From contig NZ_JAUTBJ010000002.1 in assembly GCF_030819175.1 (NCBI RefSeq), positions 1,560,001 to 1,624,000 on the forward strand: DNA of 64,000 nt, read 5' to 3'. Positions 1-8,272 of this stretch are shown in pieces (positions within the stretch are counted from its first letter, which is position 1; each line of letters starts with the position of its first letter). The stretch is from Sphingomonas sp. SORGH_AS_0879. Its GTDB lineage: Bacteria; Pseudomonadota; Alphaproteobacteria; Sphingomonadales; Sphingomonadaceae. A model generated the notes under the pieces. The model worked only from the letters and a program-made list of their open reading frames with translations, was not told where the DNA came from and did no database searches. The position numbers and the translations under genes are program-made.

Positions 1-85
1 GATCATGCGGCGCGGCTTCGGCGGGGGCGGCGGCGATGCCGCTGACAGCGATCAGACCGGCGCCCAAGACAGCAAGAAGTTTCAT
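1..85 (-). CDS. N-terminus of an exported protein (partial)
   Basis: Only the first 28 codons lie in the window; the rest is beyond the left edge. The peptide starts MKLLAVLGAGLIAVSGIAAA: a short basic start, a hydrophobic core and small residues before a likely signal-peptidase site. This is a typical Sec signal peptide. A GGGAG ribosome-binding sequence lies about 10 nt upstream of the ATG at 83-85. The mature product cannot be identified. Confidence 0.5.
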   Translation of the reverse strand, partial: MKLLAVLGAGLIAVSGIAAAPAEAAPHD

Positions 86-182
86 AACGCTTTACTCCCG
101 GTGAACCCGCCCTTCGGCGAGCATGGGAGAAGAATGCCGAATCGCCGATGATTGCGTGCTGAACCAACTCGTTATCGGGTGT

Positions 183-488
183 TCAGGGAAGCCGGGCGGT
201 CAATCCGTCCAATCGGTCGTCCATGACGATCTGGCAGGCGAGACGGCTGAAGCGTGTCGCATCGGGCACCAGATCCAGCATATCCTCCTCCTCGGGCGAG
301 GGCGGGGCGAGGAGGTCGATATAGGCCGGATCGATCAGCACATGGCAGGTCGCGCAGGACATTTGCCCACCGCAGGTGCCCTCCATCGGCTGGCCCGCCC
401 GTTGTCCGGCGCGGAGCAGCGTCTCGCCGGGCGAGGCCTCGGCGGGGAGGGCATGACCGTCGCGGCCGATGAAGCTCAGGGCGATCAC
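183..488 (-). CDS. [2Fe-2S] ferredoxin, adrenodoxin/putidaredoxin type
   Basis: A 101-aa electron carrier. The cluster-binding cysteines are visible as C39, C45, C48 and C85 (motif CGGQMSCATCHV, then the fourth Cys in RLACQ), the spacing of vertebrate-type and bacterial-type 2Fe-2S ferredoxins. The chosen start is GTG at 486-488, which overlaps the stop of the upstream cysteine desulfurase as GTGA, so the two are probably translationally coupled. The acidic stretch PEEED is typical of the partner-docking face. Its position behind two cysteine desulfurases suggests it supplies electrons for Fe-S cluster assembly or receives a cluster from them (inference). Confidence 0.88.
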   Translation of the reverse strand: MIALSFIGRDGHALPAEASPGETLLRAGQRAGQPMEGTCGGQMSCATCHVLIDPAYIDLLAPPSPEEEDMLDLVPDATRFSRLACQIVMDDRLDGLTARLP

Positions 489-1546
489 GGACGCTGCACC
501 TTGGCCGCCGTCACCAACTGGTCGAGGGCTTGGAGCAATTCGGCCTCCGTCGTGTAGCGCCCGAAGCCCAGCCGGATCGAGGATTTCGCCTGCGCGCCGT
601 TCAGGCCTAGCGCGGTCAGGACATGGCTGGTCCGTCCCGATCCGCTGGCACAGGCGCTGCCGGCGGAAAAGGCGATGTCGCGGCAATCGGACATGAGCCG
701 CGCCACGTCCAGCCCTTCGCGACGGACGTTGAGGTTGCCGTGATAGCGCCGGGTGGTCGAGCCGTTGACCGTCCAGTCCGGGCCGAGCCGCTCCACCGCC
801 AGCGTCCACAACCGCTCGACATGCACGCGATCCGCCTCGGCGTGCGTCGCCATCAGCCTCGCCGCCGCGCCGAACCCGGCACAGAGCGCGGGGCTGAGCG
901 TGCCCGAGCGACCGCCCTCCTGATCCCCGCCATGAAGCAGCGGGGGCAGGGTGATGCCGTCGCGTATCCACAATGCGCCGATACCTTTGGGGCCATGGAT
1001 CTTGTGCGCCGACAGCGCGACCAGATCGACGCCATCGGGAATGGCGATCCGGCCATAGCCCTGCACCGCGTCGCACAGCATCCAGGCACCTACGCGATGG
1101 GCGTGTCCGGCCAGCGCCGCGATGGGCTGGATCGTGCCGATCTCGTTGTTGACCAGCATGGCGGCGACCAGAGCCGTGCCCTCCGCCATGGATTCCGGCG
1201 TGACCAGACCCTCGCCATCGACCGGCAGCACGGTCAACGGTCGTCCGGTCGCGCGTGCGGTGTCGAGAACGGCGGCATGTTCGATGGCGGTGGTGACGAT
1301 GCCGCCGCTCACGCCCTTGATCGCCCAGTTGAGCGCCTCTGTCGCACCGCTGGTAAAGACCACCCGCCCGCCCGTGGGGAGTAGCGCCGCCACCTGATCG
1401 CGCGCCACCTCCACCGCCGCGCGCGCCTGTCGTCCGGCGCGGTGGGGGGAATGGGGATTGGCATGACCCTGTTCCAGCCAGGGGAGCATCGCCTTCAACG
1501 CTTCGGGGGCGAGCGGGGTCGTCGCCTGATAGTCGAGATAGATCAT
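485..1546 (-). CDS. Cysteine desulfurase, NifS/IscS type (second of a tandem pair)
   Basis: A 353-aa PLP enzyme of aminotransferase class V that converts L-cysteine to alanine and a protein-bound persulfide. It starts MIYLDYQATTPLAP, carries the PLP-lysine motif SAHKIHGPKGIGAL and the mobile-loop cysteine motif SAGSACASGSGRTSHVL. Length is normal for the family, slightly shorter than E. coli IscS. It overlaps the upstream paralogue and the downstream ferredoxin by 4 nt each. No IscU or SufU scaffold gene is adjacent, so its acceptor is unknown. Whether this or its neighbour is the main desulfurase cannot be told from sequence. Confidence 0.85.
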   Translation of the reverse strand: MIYLDYQATTPLAPEALKAMLPWLEQGHANPHSPHRAGRQARAAVEVARDQVAALLPTGGRVVFTSGATEALNWAIKGVSGGIVTTAIEHAAVLDTARATGRPLTVLPVDGEGLVTPESMAEGTALVAAMLVNNEIGTIQPIAALAGHAHRVGAWMLCDAVQGYGRIAIPDGVDLVALSAHKIHGPKGIGALWIRDGITLPPLLHGGDQEGGRSGTLSPALCAGFGAAARLMATHAEADRVHVERLWTLAVERLGPDWTVNGSTTRRYHGNLNVRREGLDVARLMSDCRDIAFSAGSACASGSGRTSHVLTALGLNGAQAKSSIRLGFGRYTTEAELLQALDQLVTAAKVQRP

Positions 1547-2589
1547 GCCGCCCGCTGACCCCGCGATATGGCGCGCCAGGCGGTGACGAAGCGATCGACA
1601 TCCTGGCGCGTCGTGGTGCGGCCGAAGCTGACCCGCACCACCTCGCGCCCCGCCTCCACGCTCCAGCCGAGGGCGGACAGGACATGGCTGGGCTTCAGGC
1701 TGCCGCTGGCGCAGGCGCTACCCGCCGATACCGAGATTTGCGCGAGATCGAACTGGATCAACTGTGCGGCGGAGGGCTTGCCGGGCATATGATAGCTGGC
1801 GATGGCGGGATGGCGGCGGCTGGCGTCCGCGACGACGATCCCGCCCGAACGACGGATCGCATCGTCGAGGTGCGCGCGCAGGTCGCAATGATCCGGCTCG
1901 GGCTCGGCCAGCGCGGCGGCATAGCCCAGCACGCCCGGCATATTCTCGGTGCCGGGGCGATAGCCGCGCTCCTGCCCGCCGGTGGGGGCCAGCAGGCTCA
2001 GGTCGCGGACCAGCAACGCGCCGATCCCCGGCGGTCCGCCGCGCTTGTGCGCCGACAGGGCGACCAGATCGGCATGGTCGATCACCTCCGGGTCGGCCCC
2101 CGCAGGCATTTGCGCGGCATCGACCAGCAGGATGTGCCCGGCGGCGTGAATGACCTCCGCCAGTTGCGCGATGGGCTGGCGCACACCCGTTTCGCTATTG
2201 GCCCATTGCACCGTCACGACCGCGCGGGGGCCATCGAGGTAGGGCAGGCGCAGCACGCCATCGACCCCGACCGGCATGACGATCGCCTCCGGGGCGGCGC
2301 GCAGCACCGCGTCATGGTCGATCGCCCCGACGAAGCGCCGCTCCGCCATCGTGCGGGTCAGCGCGATGGACAGGGATTCGCTCGCCCCGCTGGTGAACAG
2401 GATGTCGTGCCGCCAGCCCAGCGAACGGGCGATGCTGCCCCGCGCATCCTCCAGCGCGCGCTTGGCGGCACGCCCTTCGGCATGGGGGGAGGAAGGATTC
2501 GCCCAGATCGCGCAGCCCTCCGCCAGCGCGGCGCGCGCCGCGTCGGTCATCGGGGTGGTGGCGGCATGATCGAGATAAAGACGGGACAG
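1543..2589 (-). CDS. Cysteine desulfurase, NifS/IscS type (first of a tandem pair; non-standard start)
   Basis: A paralogue of the next gene, with PLP lysine motif SAHKRGGPPGIGALLV and cysteine loop SAGSACASGSLKPSHVL. The only ATG (2548-2550) would remove the conserved N-terminal strand: the frame upstream of it encodes LYLDHAATTP, matching the start of NifS proteins. No ATG, GTG or TTG exists in that frame upstream; the nearest plausible initiator is CTG at 2587-2589, preceded by AGG. I therefore place the start there with low certainty; the ATG version would be 335 aa. The 3' end overlaps the next desulfurase as ATGA. Divergent from the alpha/beta hydrolase. Confidence 0.75.
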   Translation of the reverse strand: MSRLYLDHAATTPMTDAARAALAEGCAIWANPSSPHAEGRAAKRALEDARGSIARSLGWRHDILFTSGASESLSIALTRTMAERRFVGAIDHDAVLRAAPEAIVMPVGVDGVLRLPYLDGPRAVVTVQWANSETGVRQPIAQLAEVIHAAGHILLVDAAQMPAGADPEVIDHADLVALSAHKRGGPPGIGALLVRDLSLLAPTGGQERGYRPGTENMPGVLGYAAALAEPEPDHCDLRAHLDDAIRRSGGIVVADASRRHPAIASYHMPGKPSAAQLIQFDLAQISVSAGSACASGSLKPSHVLSALGWSVEAGREVVRVSFGRTTTRQDVDRFVTAWRAISRGQRAA

Positions 2590-2620
2590 GGTTCGTTGCC
2601 TAACTGGAATGATCGAACAA

Positions 2621-2648
2621 TTGCGAAAATGACGCTTCGGCCTATATA
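2621..2648 (+). promoter_or_regulatory. Candidate sigma-70-type promoter for the alpha/beta hydrolase
   Basis: TTGCGA at 2621-2626 and TATATA at 2643-2648 are separated by 16 bp, with the coding start about 50 bp downstream. Visual match only. Confidence 0.35.
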
Positions 2649-2699
2649 GCGCAACGTTCCGGGTGCTCCACCAGCGCCCTTCCAGATCGGCGAGTTTTG

Positions 2700-3356
2700 A
2701 TGCCCGAAGTCATTTTCCCCGGCCCCGAAGGCCGCCTCGAAGGCCGTTTCGCTCCCGCTCCGCGTCCGCGCGCGCCCGTCGCGATGATCCTGCACCCCCA
2801 TCCCAATGCGGGCGGCACGATGAACAACCGGATCGTGCAGGAACTCTACAAGACCTTCCAGCGGCGCGGCTTCGCGACGCTGCGCTTCAACTTCCGGGGT
2901 GTGGGCAAGAGCCAGGGCACGTTCGACAACGGTATCGGCGAACTGTCCGACGCGGCCTCGGCGCTCGACTGGGTGCAAAGCTTTCACCCGGAAGCGTCGA
3001 CCACCTGGATCGCGGGCGTCAGCTTCGGTGCGTGGATCGGCATGCAGTTGCTGATGCGCCGCCCGGAGATTCGCGGCTTCATCTCGGTCGCGCCGCCCGC
3101 CAACATGTACGACTTCACCTTCCTCGCGCCGTGCCCCTCCTCGGGCATCATCATCCAGGGCGAGGCCGACGAGGTCGCGACCCCGGCGGCGACCCAGAAG
3201 CTGGTCGACAAGCTGCGCACCCAGAAGCACATCACCATCCACCACGACACCATCCCCAAGGCCAACCACTTCTTCGAGCATGAGATGCCCGAGCTGATGG
3301 GGTCGGTGGACCGGTATCTGGACATGCGGCTGGATCCGAACTCGCCGATCCGGTGA
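2700..3356 (+). CDS. Alpha/beta hydrolase, COG2945-like
   Basis: A 218-aa protein with an alpha/beta-hydrolase core: an oxyanion/early-strand region MILHPHPNAGGTMNN, the nucleophile elbow GVSFGAWIG (Ser within GxSxG), a late Asp region (IIIQGEADEV) and a C-terminal His (PKANHFFEHEM). Substrate is unknown. The start is ATG at 2700, with an in-frame TTG directly before it. Hydrolases of this type often sit beside Suf/cysteine-desulfurase genes in alphaproteobacteria, which fits the divergent desulfurase pair here (family knowledge plus inference). Confidence 0.8.
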   Translation: MPEVIFPGPEGRLEGRFAPAPRPRAPVAMILHPHPNAGGTMNNRIVQELYKTFQRRGFATLRFNFRGVGKSQGTFDNGIGELSDAASALDWVQSFHPEASTTWIAGVSFGAWIGMQLLMRRPEIRGFISVAPPANMYDFTFLAPCPSSGIIIQGEADEVATPAATQKLVDKLRTQKHITIHHDTIPKANHFFEHEMPELMGSVDRYLDMRLDPNSPIR

Positions 3357-3473
3357 GGAGTGCGGGACGAAGGATCGAATACCCCCTGCGAGGATCGGGG
3401 GCTTTCGTCATGGGGCGAGGAGTCCGGCATTGCTTGCCTCCTCGCCGATGGCGCGCGGCCGTGACGGGGCCTG

Positions 3474-3908
3474 TCAGGATGGGGTGATCCAAACCGCCAT
3501 GCCTTGCGAGGCGGGCGCGACGGGTTCGAAGCCGAATTGCGCATAGAGGCGGTGCGCCTCGCCATCGGCGATCAGATTGACATAGGTCTCGGCGGGAACA
3601 TGCGCTGCGATATAGGCCATCAGCGCGGCCATGACCGACTTGCCCAGTCCGCGTCCCTGATGCTCGGGATCGACCGCAATGTCGGCGATGTGCAGGCATA
3701 GCGCGCCGTCACCGATGACCCGGCCCATGCCGATCGCGCGGCCGTCATGCTCGATCGTCACGCCAAAGATCGATCGCGGCAAACCGGCCTCGGCGGCGCC
3801 GGTGCTGCGTGGGGTCAGCCCGGCGATCCGGCGAAGGCGAAGATAGTCCGCGATCTCCGGTATGGCATGGCGCAGCGTATAGCCTGGAGGAAGATCGGGC
3901 GCGGTCAT
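3474..3908 (-). CDS. GNAT-family N-acetyltransferase
   Basis: A 144-aa single-domain GNAT protein. The acetyl-CoA pyrophosphate loop is seen as DPEHQGRGLGKSVMAALM (Q/RxxGxG/A), preceded by the beta-4 strand HIADIAV and followed by the C-terminal LYAQFGFEPV motif. An ORF open further upstream runs into the neighbouring oxidoreductase; I chose ATG 3906-3908, which has AGGAACGAG just before it and gives the usual GNAT length. The substrate (amine or protein N-terminus) is not deducible. Confidence 0.8.
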   Translation of the reverse strand: MTAPDLPPGYTLRHAIPEIADYLRLRRIAGLTPRSTGAAEAGLPRSIFGVTIEHDGRAIGMGRVIGDGALCLHIADIAVDPEHQGRGLGKSVMAALMAYIAAHVPAETYVNLIADGEAHRLYAQFGFEPVAPASQGMAVWITPS

Positions 3909-3954
3909 CTCGTTCCTGTCCTGTGTCGTCCCATCGGGATGCAGTGATGGCGGG

Positions 3955-5175
3955 TCAGGACGATGCCAGTATCGCCCGCGCCATCGCAAGACCGGTCGTA
4001 TAGGCGCCGTGTGCGGTCGAGAAATCCTCACGCGAACAGGCCTCGCCTGCGAAAAACAGGCGGTTGTCGACCGGTTCGGCCAGCTTTTGGCGCGCCTCAG
4101 CGTGGCCGACCCTGGCATGGCTGTAGCTGCCGCCGATCAGCGGTGCATGCCGCCAGCGTGTTGCGTCCAATGGGGTAAACCGCCGTCGCCAGTCGTTGCC
4201 GAGCAATTTGACCAGTTCGTCGACGGCGAATTGCGCCGCCGCGCCTTCTTCCTCCAGCGCTTCGGCGCAAGGGCCGCCGAAGAAGCTTTCGACAATCGGC
4301 CAGCCGAAGGGCGAAAGGCGGTGGCTGGCGGTGCAGGCGGAATGCGGATCACCGGTCAGATGCGCATGCGCGGGCCAGGGCAGGGGGCCTTCGACCGACA
4401 GGAAGACCTTATCCGCGATCCCCAGCGGCAGGGCGGCGGCGGCTTCCTGCTTGGCGGGCAAAGGTGGATCGAAGGTGAGTTTGCCTTCCGCCAGCACGGT
4501 GGTGGGGACGGCGATCATGACGTGCTCCGCCTCAAGCACACCCTGCGAGGTTTCGATGCGGATGGTCTTGCCGCGATGGTCGATCCGGCTCGCGGTCACG
4601 CCGGTGCGCACCGGCACGCGGCCCGCGTGGTTCACGATGACCGTGCCATAGCCTTCGACCACCGCCCAATTGTCGTCGGTCGCGGCCTCCTCATAGGTCG
4701 CCCAGTCGTGCAGCGACACGTCGGTGAGTGGCGCGCCGTTGGCGTAGCCCGAAATCGCGTCGATCATCGGCCGCCACGGATCGTCCGCCGCCACGAAATC
4801 GGACAGCGGCCGGTCGGGCCGGTCGAGCGCGGCCATCGCGGCTTCCTCGAACCGGGCATAGGCCTGACCCGAGGCGCGCTTCCCATCCGGGGGAAAGCCC
4901 AGGTCGTTCCACTGGACCTGCCAGTTGGGCGAGCGGCGGTCGATGGTGAAGCCTGCCTGTTCGGCAATGGCCGTCCAGGGGTTACGCTTGGCGGAATGAA
5001 GCCAGCCACAGCCATGGTCGACGATATGGCCAGTCGGCAACCGAACGCTACGCGCCCGCCCGCCAAGCCGGTCCGCTGCCTCGATCAGCAGGACATCCCG
5101 CCCCGCCTCATGCAGCGTCCGTGCCGCCGCGATCCCGGCCGCGCCGCCGCCGATGACGACGGTGCGGCCGGTCAT
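3955..5175 (-). CDS. FAD-dependent amine oxidase / protoporphyrinogen-oxidase-like protein
   Basis: A 406-aa flavoprotein. The N-terminus VVIGGGAAGIAAARTLHEAG plus the acidic end of the second strand (LIEAADRLGGRARS) forms the Rossmann dinucleotide fold of flavin monoamine oxidases. The C-terminal FAD contact motif RLFFAGEACSREDFSTAHGA is also present. It begins 2 nt after the rpoH stop, so it may be cotranscribed with rpoH. Likely oxidises an amine, but related proteins include phytoene desaturases and carotenoid enzymes. Substrate unassigned. Confidence 0.8.
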   Translation of the reverse strand: MTGRTVVIGGGAAGIAAARTLHEAGRDVLLIEAADRLGGRARSVRLPTGHIVDHGCGWLHSAKRNPWTAIAEQAGFTIDRRSPNWQVQWNDLGFPPDGKRASGQAYARFEEAAMAALDRPDRPLSDFVAADDPWRPMIDAISGYANGAPLTDVSLHDWATYEEAATDDNWAVVEGYGTVIVNHAGRVPVRTGVTASRIDHRGKTIRIETSQGVLEAEHVMIAVPTTVLAEGKLTFDPPLPAKQEAAAALPLGIADKVFLSVEGPLPWPAHAHLTGDPHSACTASHRLSPFGWPIVESFFGGPCAEALEEEGAAAQFAVDELVKLLGNDWRRRFTPLDATRWRHAPLIGGSYSHARVGHAEARQKLAEPVDNRLFFAGEACSREDFSTAHGAYTTGLAMARAILASS

Positions 5176-5177
5176 GC

Positions 5178-6083
5178 TCAGGCGGCCGCCAGCAGCCGCT
5201 TTTCACCGGCGATGCGCATCATCGCCTTTTGCAGTTTCTCGAACGCGCGCACCTCGATCTGGCGGACGCGCTCGCGGCTGACGCCGTAAACCTGGCTGAG
5301 TTCTTCCAGCGTCTTGGGATCGTCGGTCAGGCGGCGTTCGGTCAGGATGTGCTTCTCGCGGTCGTTCAGGTCGTCCATCGCGCTGACCAGCATGTCGTGG
5401 CGGACATCCGCCTCCTGCTGCTCGGCGACGACCGAGTCCTGGAGCGGCGCGTCATCGGCCAGCCAGTCCTGCCACTGGCCCTCGCCATCCTCGCGCATCG
5501 AGACGTTGAGCGAGGTGTCGCCCCCCATCGCCATGCGGCGGTTCATGCTGATGACCTCGTCCTCGTTGACGCCCAGATCGGTGGCGATCTTGGTCACGTC
5601 CTCGGGGCGCAGATCGCCGTCCTCGAAGGCGTCGAGCTTCGACTTCATCCGGCGCAGGTTGAAGAACAGCTTCTTCTGAGCCGCCGTGGTGCCCATCTTC
5701 ACGAGGCTCCACGAGCGCAGGATATATTCCTGGATCGAAGCGCGGATCCACCACATCGCATAGGTGGCCAGGCGGAAGCCGCGATCCGGCTCGAACTTCT
5801 TCACGCCCTGCATCAGGCCGATATTGCCCTCCGAGATCAGCTCGGAGGTGGGCAGGCCATAGCCACGATAGCCCATCGCGATCTTGGCCACGAGACGCAG
5901 GTGCGAGGTGACGAGCTGGGCCGCCGCCTCCGGGTCGCCATGCTCCTGGAAGCGCTTGGCGAGCATATATTCCTGCTCCGGGGCAAGGATCGGGAATTTC
6001 TTGATCTCGGCCAGATAGCGGTTGAGCGACTGCTCCCCGCCGAGCGCAGGAATCGTCGCCGGGACGTTGCTGCCTTTTGCCAT
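5178..6083 (-). CDS. rpoH: Heat-shock sigma factor sigma-32
   Basis: A 301-aa sigma-70-family protein lacking region 1.1. Region 2 is clear (HLRLVAKIAMGYRGYGLPTSELISEGNIGLMQ, with the -10 recognition helix YAMWWIRASIQEYILRSWSL). The RpoH box QKKLFFNLRRMK, unique to sigma-32, is present. Region 4 (YGVSRERVRQIEVRAFEKLQ) reads the -35 element. It directs RNA polymerase to chaperone and protease promoters. A single copy is seen here; many sphingomonads and rhizobia carry more than one. Confidence 0.95.
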   Translation of the reverse strand: MAKGSNVPATIPALGGEQSLNRYLAEIKKFPILAPEQEYMLAKRFQEHGDPEAAAQLVTSHLRLVAKIAMGYRGYGLPTSELISEGNIGLMQGVKKFEPDRGFRLATYAMWWIRASIQEYILRSWSLVKMGTTAAQKKLFFNLRRMKSKLDAFEDGDLRPEDVTKIATDLGVNEDEVISMNRRMAMGGDTSLNVSMREDGEGQWQDWLADDAPLQDSVVAEQQEADVRHDMLVSAMDDLNDREKHILTERRLTDDPKTLEELSQVYGVSRERVRQIEVRAFEKLQKAMMRIAGEKRLLAAA

Positions 6084-6151
6084 GATCCTTATCTCCCTTT
6101 CTGGAGCTTCATTCCGTCTGGCCCGTCGCTCGGGCGCGAGGCGGTCTTCTG

Positions 6152-7099
6152 CTATACGTGAAGCCGACTGAACAGTTCCTGCATATCGGCGGGCATCGGG
6201 CTCTCAAACGCCAAAGCGTTACCGCTTATGGGATGAATAAAGCCCAGATGCGCCGCGTGCAGGGCTTGGCGCCGGAAATCGAGCGATTCGAGCAGGGCTT
6301 TTTGAGCACCCTTTGTTCTACCATAGACCGGATCGCCCAGCAAGGCGTGACCCAGCGATTGCATATGCACCCGCACCTGATGCGTGCGTCCCGTCTCCAA
6401 CCGGCATTCGACCAAAGCGGCGTTGTTCAGCTTTTCAATGGTGCGATAATGGGTGACGGCGCGCTTGCCGCTCTGGACGATCGCCACCTTCTTGCGGTTC
6501 TGCGGGCTGCGCGCGAGCGGTGCATCGACGGTGCCGTCGGCGGGGCGGGGAATGCCGCCGGTGATCGCGCGGTAGCGGCGGTCGATCGAATGCGCCGCGA
6601 ACTGCTTGGCGAGCCCTTCGTGGGTACGGTCGGTCTTCGCCGCGACCATCAGGCCGGAGGTGTCCTTGTCGATCCGGTGGACGATCCCCGGCCGCGCGAC
6701 TCCGCCGATGCCCGACAGCGATCCGCCGCAATGATGGAGCAGCGCGTTGACCAAAGTCCCGTCCAGATTGCCCGCGGCGGGATGGACGACCAGCCCGGCC
6801 GGCTTGTCGATGACGATCAGATGCTCGTCTTCATAAGCGATGACTAGCGGGATATCCTGCGGTTCGTTATGCGCCGGGGTCGGGGCGGGTACGGCGACCT
6901 GAAAGACGTCGCCCGCCGCCGCGCGCTTGGCCGGGTCGCGCGCCATCGTGCCGTCGCGGGTGACCGCACCGCTGGCGATCAGCACCTTCAGCCGTTCGCG
7001 CGACAGGGTCGGCACCGCATCGGCCAGCGCGCGGTCCAACCGCCAGCCATCCGCTGTGGGCGCGATCCGCGCATCGATGATGGAAACCCCCCGGTCCAT
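6152..7099 (-). CDS. rluD: 23S rRNA pseudouridine synthase, RluD family
   Basis: A 315-aa enzyme with an N-terminal S4-like RNA-binding domain (RLDRALADAVPTLSRERLKVLIASG) followed by the pseudouridine synthase fold. The catalytic Asp lies in GIVHRIDKDTSGLMV, close to the family HRLDKxTSG, and the downstream motif LETGRTHQVRVH is intact. RluD isomerises U1911, U1915 and U1917 in helix 69 of 23S rRNA; RluC is the main alternative. It ends 68 bp before the rpoH start and is read in the same direction. Confidence 0.88.
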   Translation of the reverse strand: MDRGVSIIDARIAPTADGWRLDRALADAVPTLSRERLKVLIASGAVTRDGTMARDPAKRAAAGDVFQVAVPAPTPAHNEPQDIPLVIAYEDEHLIVIDKPAGLVVHPAAGNLDGTLVNALLHHCGGSLSGIGGVARPGIVHRIDKDTSGLMVAAKTDRTHEGLAKQFAAHSIDRRYRAITGGIPRPADGTVDAPLARSPQNRKKVAIVQSGKRAVTHYRTIEKLNNAALVECRLETGRTHQVRVHMQSLGHALLGDPVYGRTKGAQKALLESLDFRRQALHAAHLGFIHPISGNALAFESPMPADMQELFSRLHV

Positions 7100-7116
7100 G
7101 GCCTAGTAAATTGGGC

Positions 7117-7572
7117 ATGACCGTGACGATTTCAAGCGACGCGCTGGATTTGATCGACAAAAGCGCCGCCACCTCGCCCGATCGCGAAATCTGCGGACTG
7201 CTGCTTGGGCAGGGCGCGCATATCGCCGTCGCCTTGCCCTGTGCAAACGTCGCCGCCGAACCCTGGCACAGGTTCGAGATCGATCCGGCGGCGCTGATCG
7301 CGGCGCACCGGGCGGCGCGGGGCGGCGGTCCGGCGGTGATCGGGCATTATCATTCGCATCCGACGGGGCTTGCCGAGCCATCACCCCGCGATGCCGCCGA
7401 CGCCGCGCCGGACGGGATGATCTGGCTGATCGCGGGGCCCGCTGGTACGATCACCGCCTGGCGCGCAGTGGCGGCGGGTCGGCGTCATGGTCGGTTCGAT
7501 CCGCTCGACCTTGCTTGCGTCGATGTGACAGCCGCGCCACAAGGGGGCCATTCGTCGAGGGATTTTACATGA
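7117..7572 (+). CDS. JAMM/MPN-domain metallopeptidase-like protein
   Basis: A 151-aa protein essentially made of one JAMM domain. The Glu is E24 (DREICGLLLG) and the zinc motif is GHYHSHPTGLAEPSPRD: H79, H81 and D92 as ligands with S89, matching HxHPx6Sx2D exactly. JAMM enzymes remove ubiquitin-like modifiers or process sulfur-carrier proteins such as ThiS or CysO. No ubiquitin-like or E1-like gene is adjacent. Its stop overlaps the chpT start as ATGA, so it is translationally coupled to a phosphorelay protein. A TTG two codons upstream is an alternative start. Confidence 0.82.
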   Translation: MTVTISSDALDLIDKSAATSPDREICGLLLGQGAHIAVALPCANVAAEPWHRFEIDPAALIAAHRAARGGGPAVIGHYHSHPTGLAEPSPRDAADAAPDGMIWLIAGPAGTITAWRAVAAGRRHGRFDPLDLACVDVTAAPQGGHSSRDFT

Positions 7573-8213
7573 ACGTCAGCCCGGTGGATTTCGCGAGCCT
7601 GTTGTGTTCGCGACTGTGCCACGATCTTTTGTCGCCGGTGGGGGCGCTCAACAACGGGCTGGAGCTGCTCGCCGACGAGACCGATCCGGCGATGCGCGAA
7701 CGCTGCATGGAATTGCTGGCGGACAGCGCGCGCGCCTCGGCCAACAAGCTGAAATTCTTTCGTCTGGCCTTCGGCGCGGGTGGCGGCTTTGCCGACCGGG
7801 TCGACATGGGCGAGGCGAAGGCGGCGATCGAGGGGCTGCTGGTCGACAATCGCCGCACGACGCTGGGCTGGCTGGTCGAGCAGCCCAGCCTGCCCAAGCC
7901 CGCGGTCCGCATTCTGATGAACCTGGCGCTGATCGCGACCGAGGCGCTGGCGCGCGGCGGCACGATCGATATCGGCGCGGAGGCCGGCCGCGAGGCGATC
8001 GAGATCGCGATCCGGATCGAGGGGCCGCGCATCCTGCTCGATCCCGAAATCCGCCGGACGCTGATGGAAGGGCAGGGGACAGAGCCGCTGGCGTCGCGCA
8101 CCGCGCCCGCTTTCCTGGTCCATACGCTGACCACCGAGCATGGCGGCATGACGCTGGTCACCGAACCGGCCCCCAATACCATGATCCTGGGGGCGGCGAT
8201 CCGCGCGGGGTAA
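7569..8213 (+). CDS. chpT: Histidine phosphotransferase ChpT
   Basis: A 214-aa protein resembling a histidine kinase without catalytic ATP-binding motifs. The helix FASLLCSRLCHDLLSPVGALNNGLELL carries the phospho-accepting His of the ChpT H-box. The C-terminal half resembles a degenerate HATPase domain. In Caulobacter, ChpT carries phosphate from CckA to CtrA and CpdR, controlling cell cycle and motility. It is placed directly upstream of the chemotaxis operon, which fits CtrA control of motility in sphingomonads. It overlaps the JAMM gene by 4 nt. Confidence 0.85.
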   Translation: MNVSPVDFASLLCSRLCHDLLSPVGALNNGLELLADETDPAMRERCMELLADSARASANKLKFFRLAFGAGGGFADRVDMGEAKAAIEGLLVDNRRTTLGWLVEQPSLPKPAVRILMNLALIATEALARGGTIDIGAEAGREAIEIAIRIEGPRILLDPEIRRTLMEGQGTEPLASRTAPAFLVHTLTTEHGGMTLVTEPAPNTMILGAAIRAG

Positions 8214-8272
8214 ACACCCTTTTAATCTTGTAGCGCCATGAGGGAGCATAATTTTCGCTCCCTCGGGGATTT

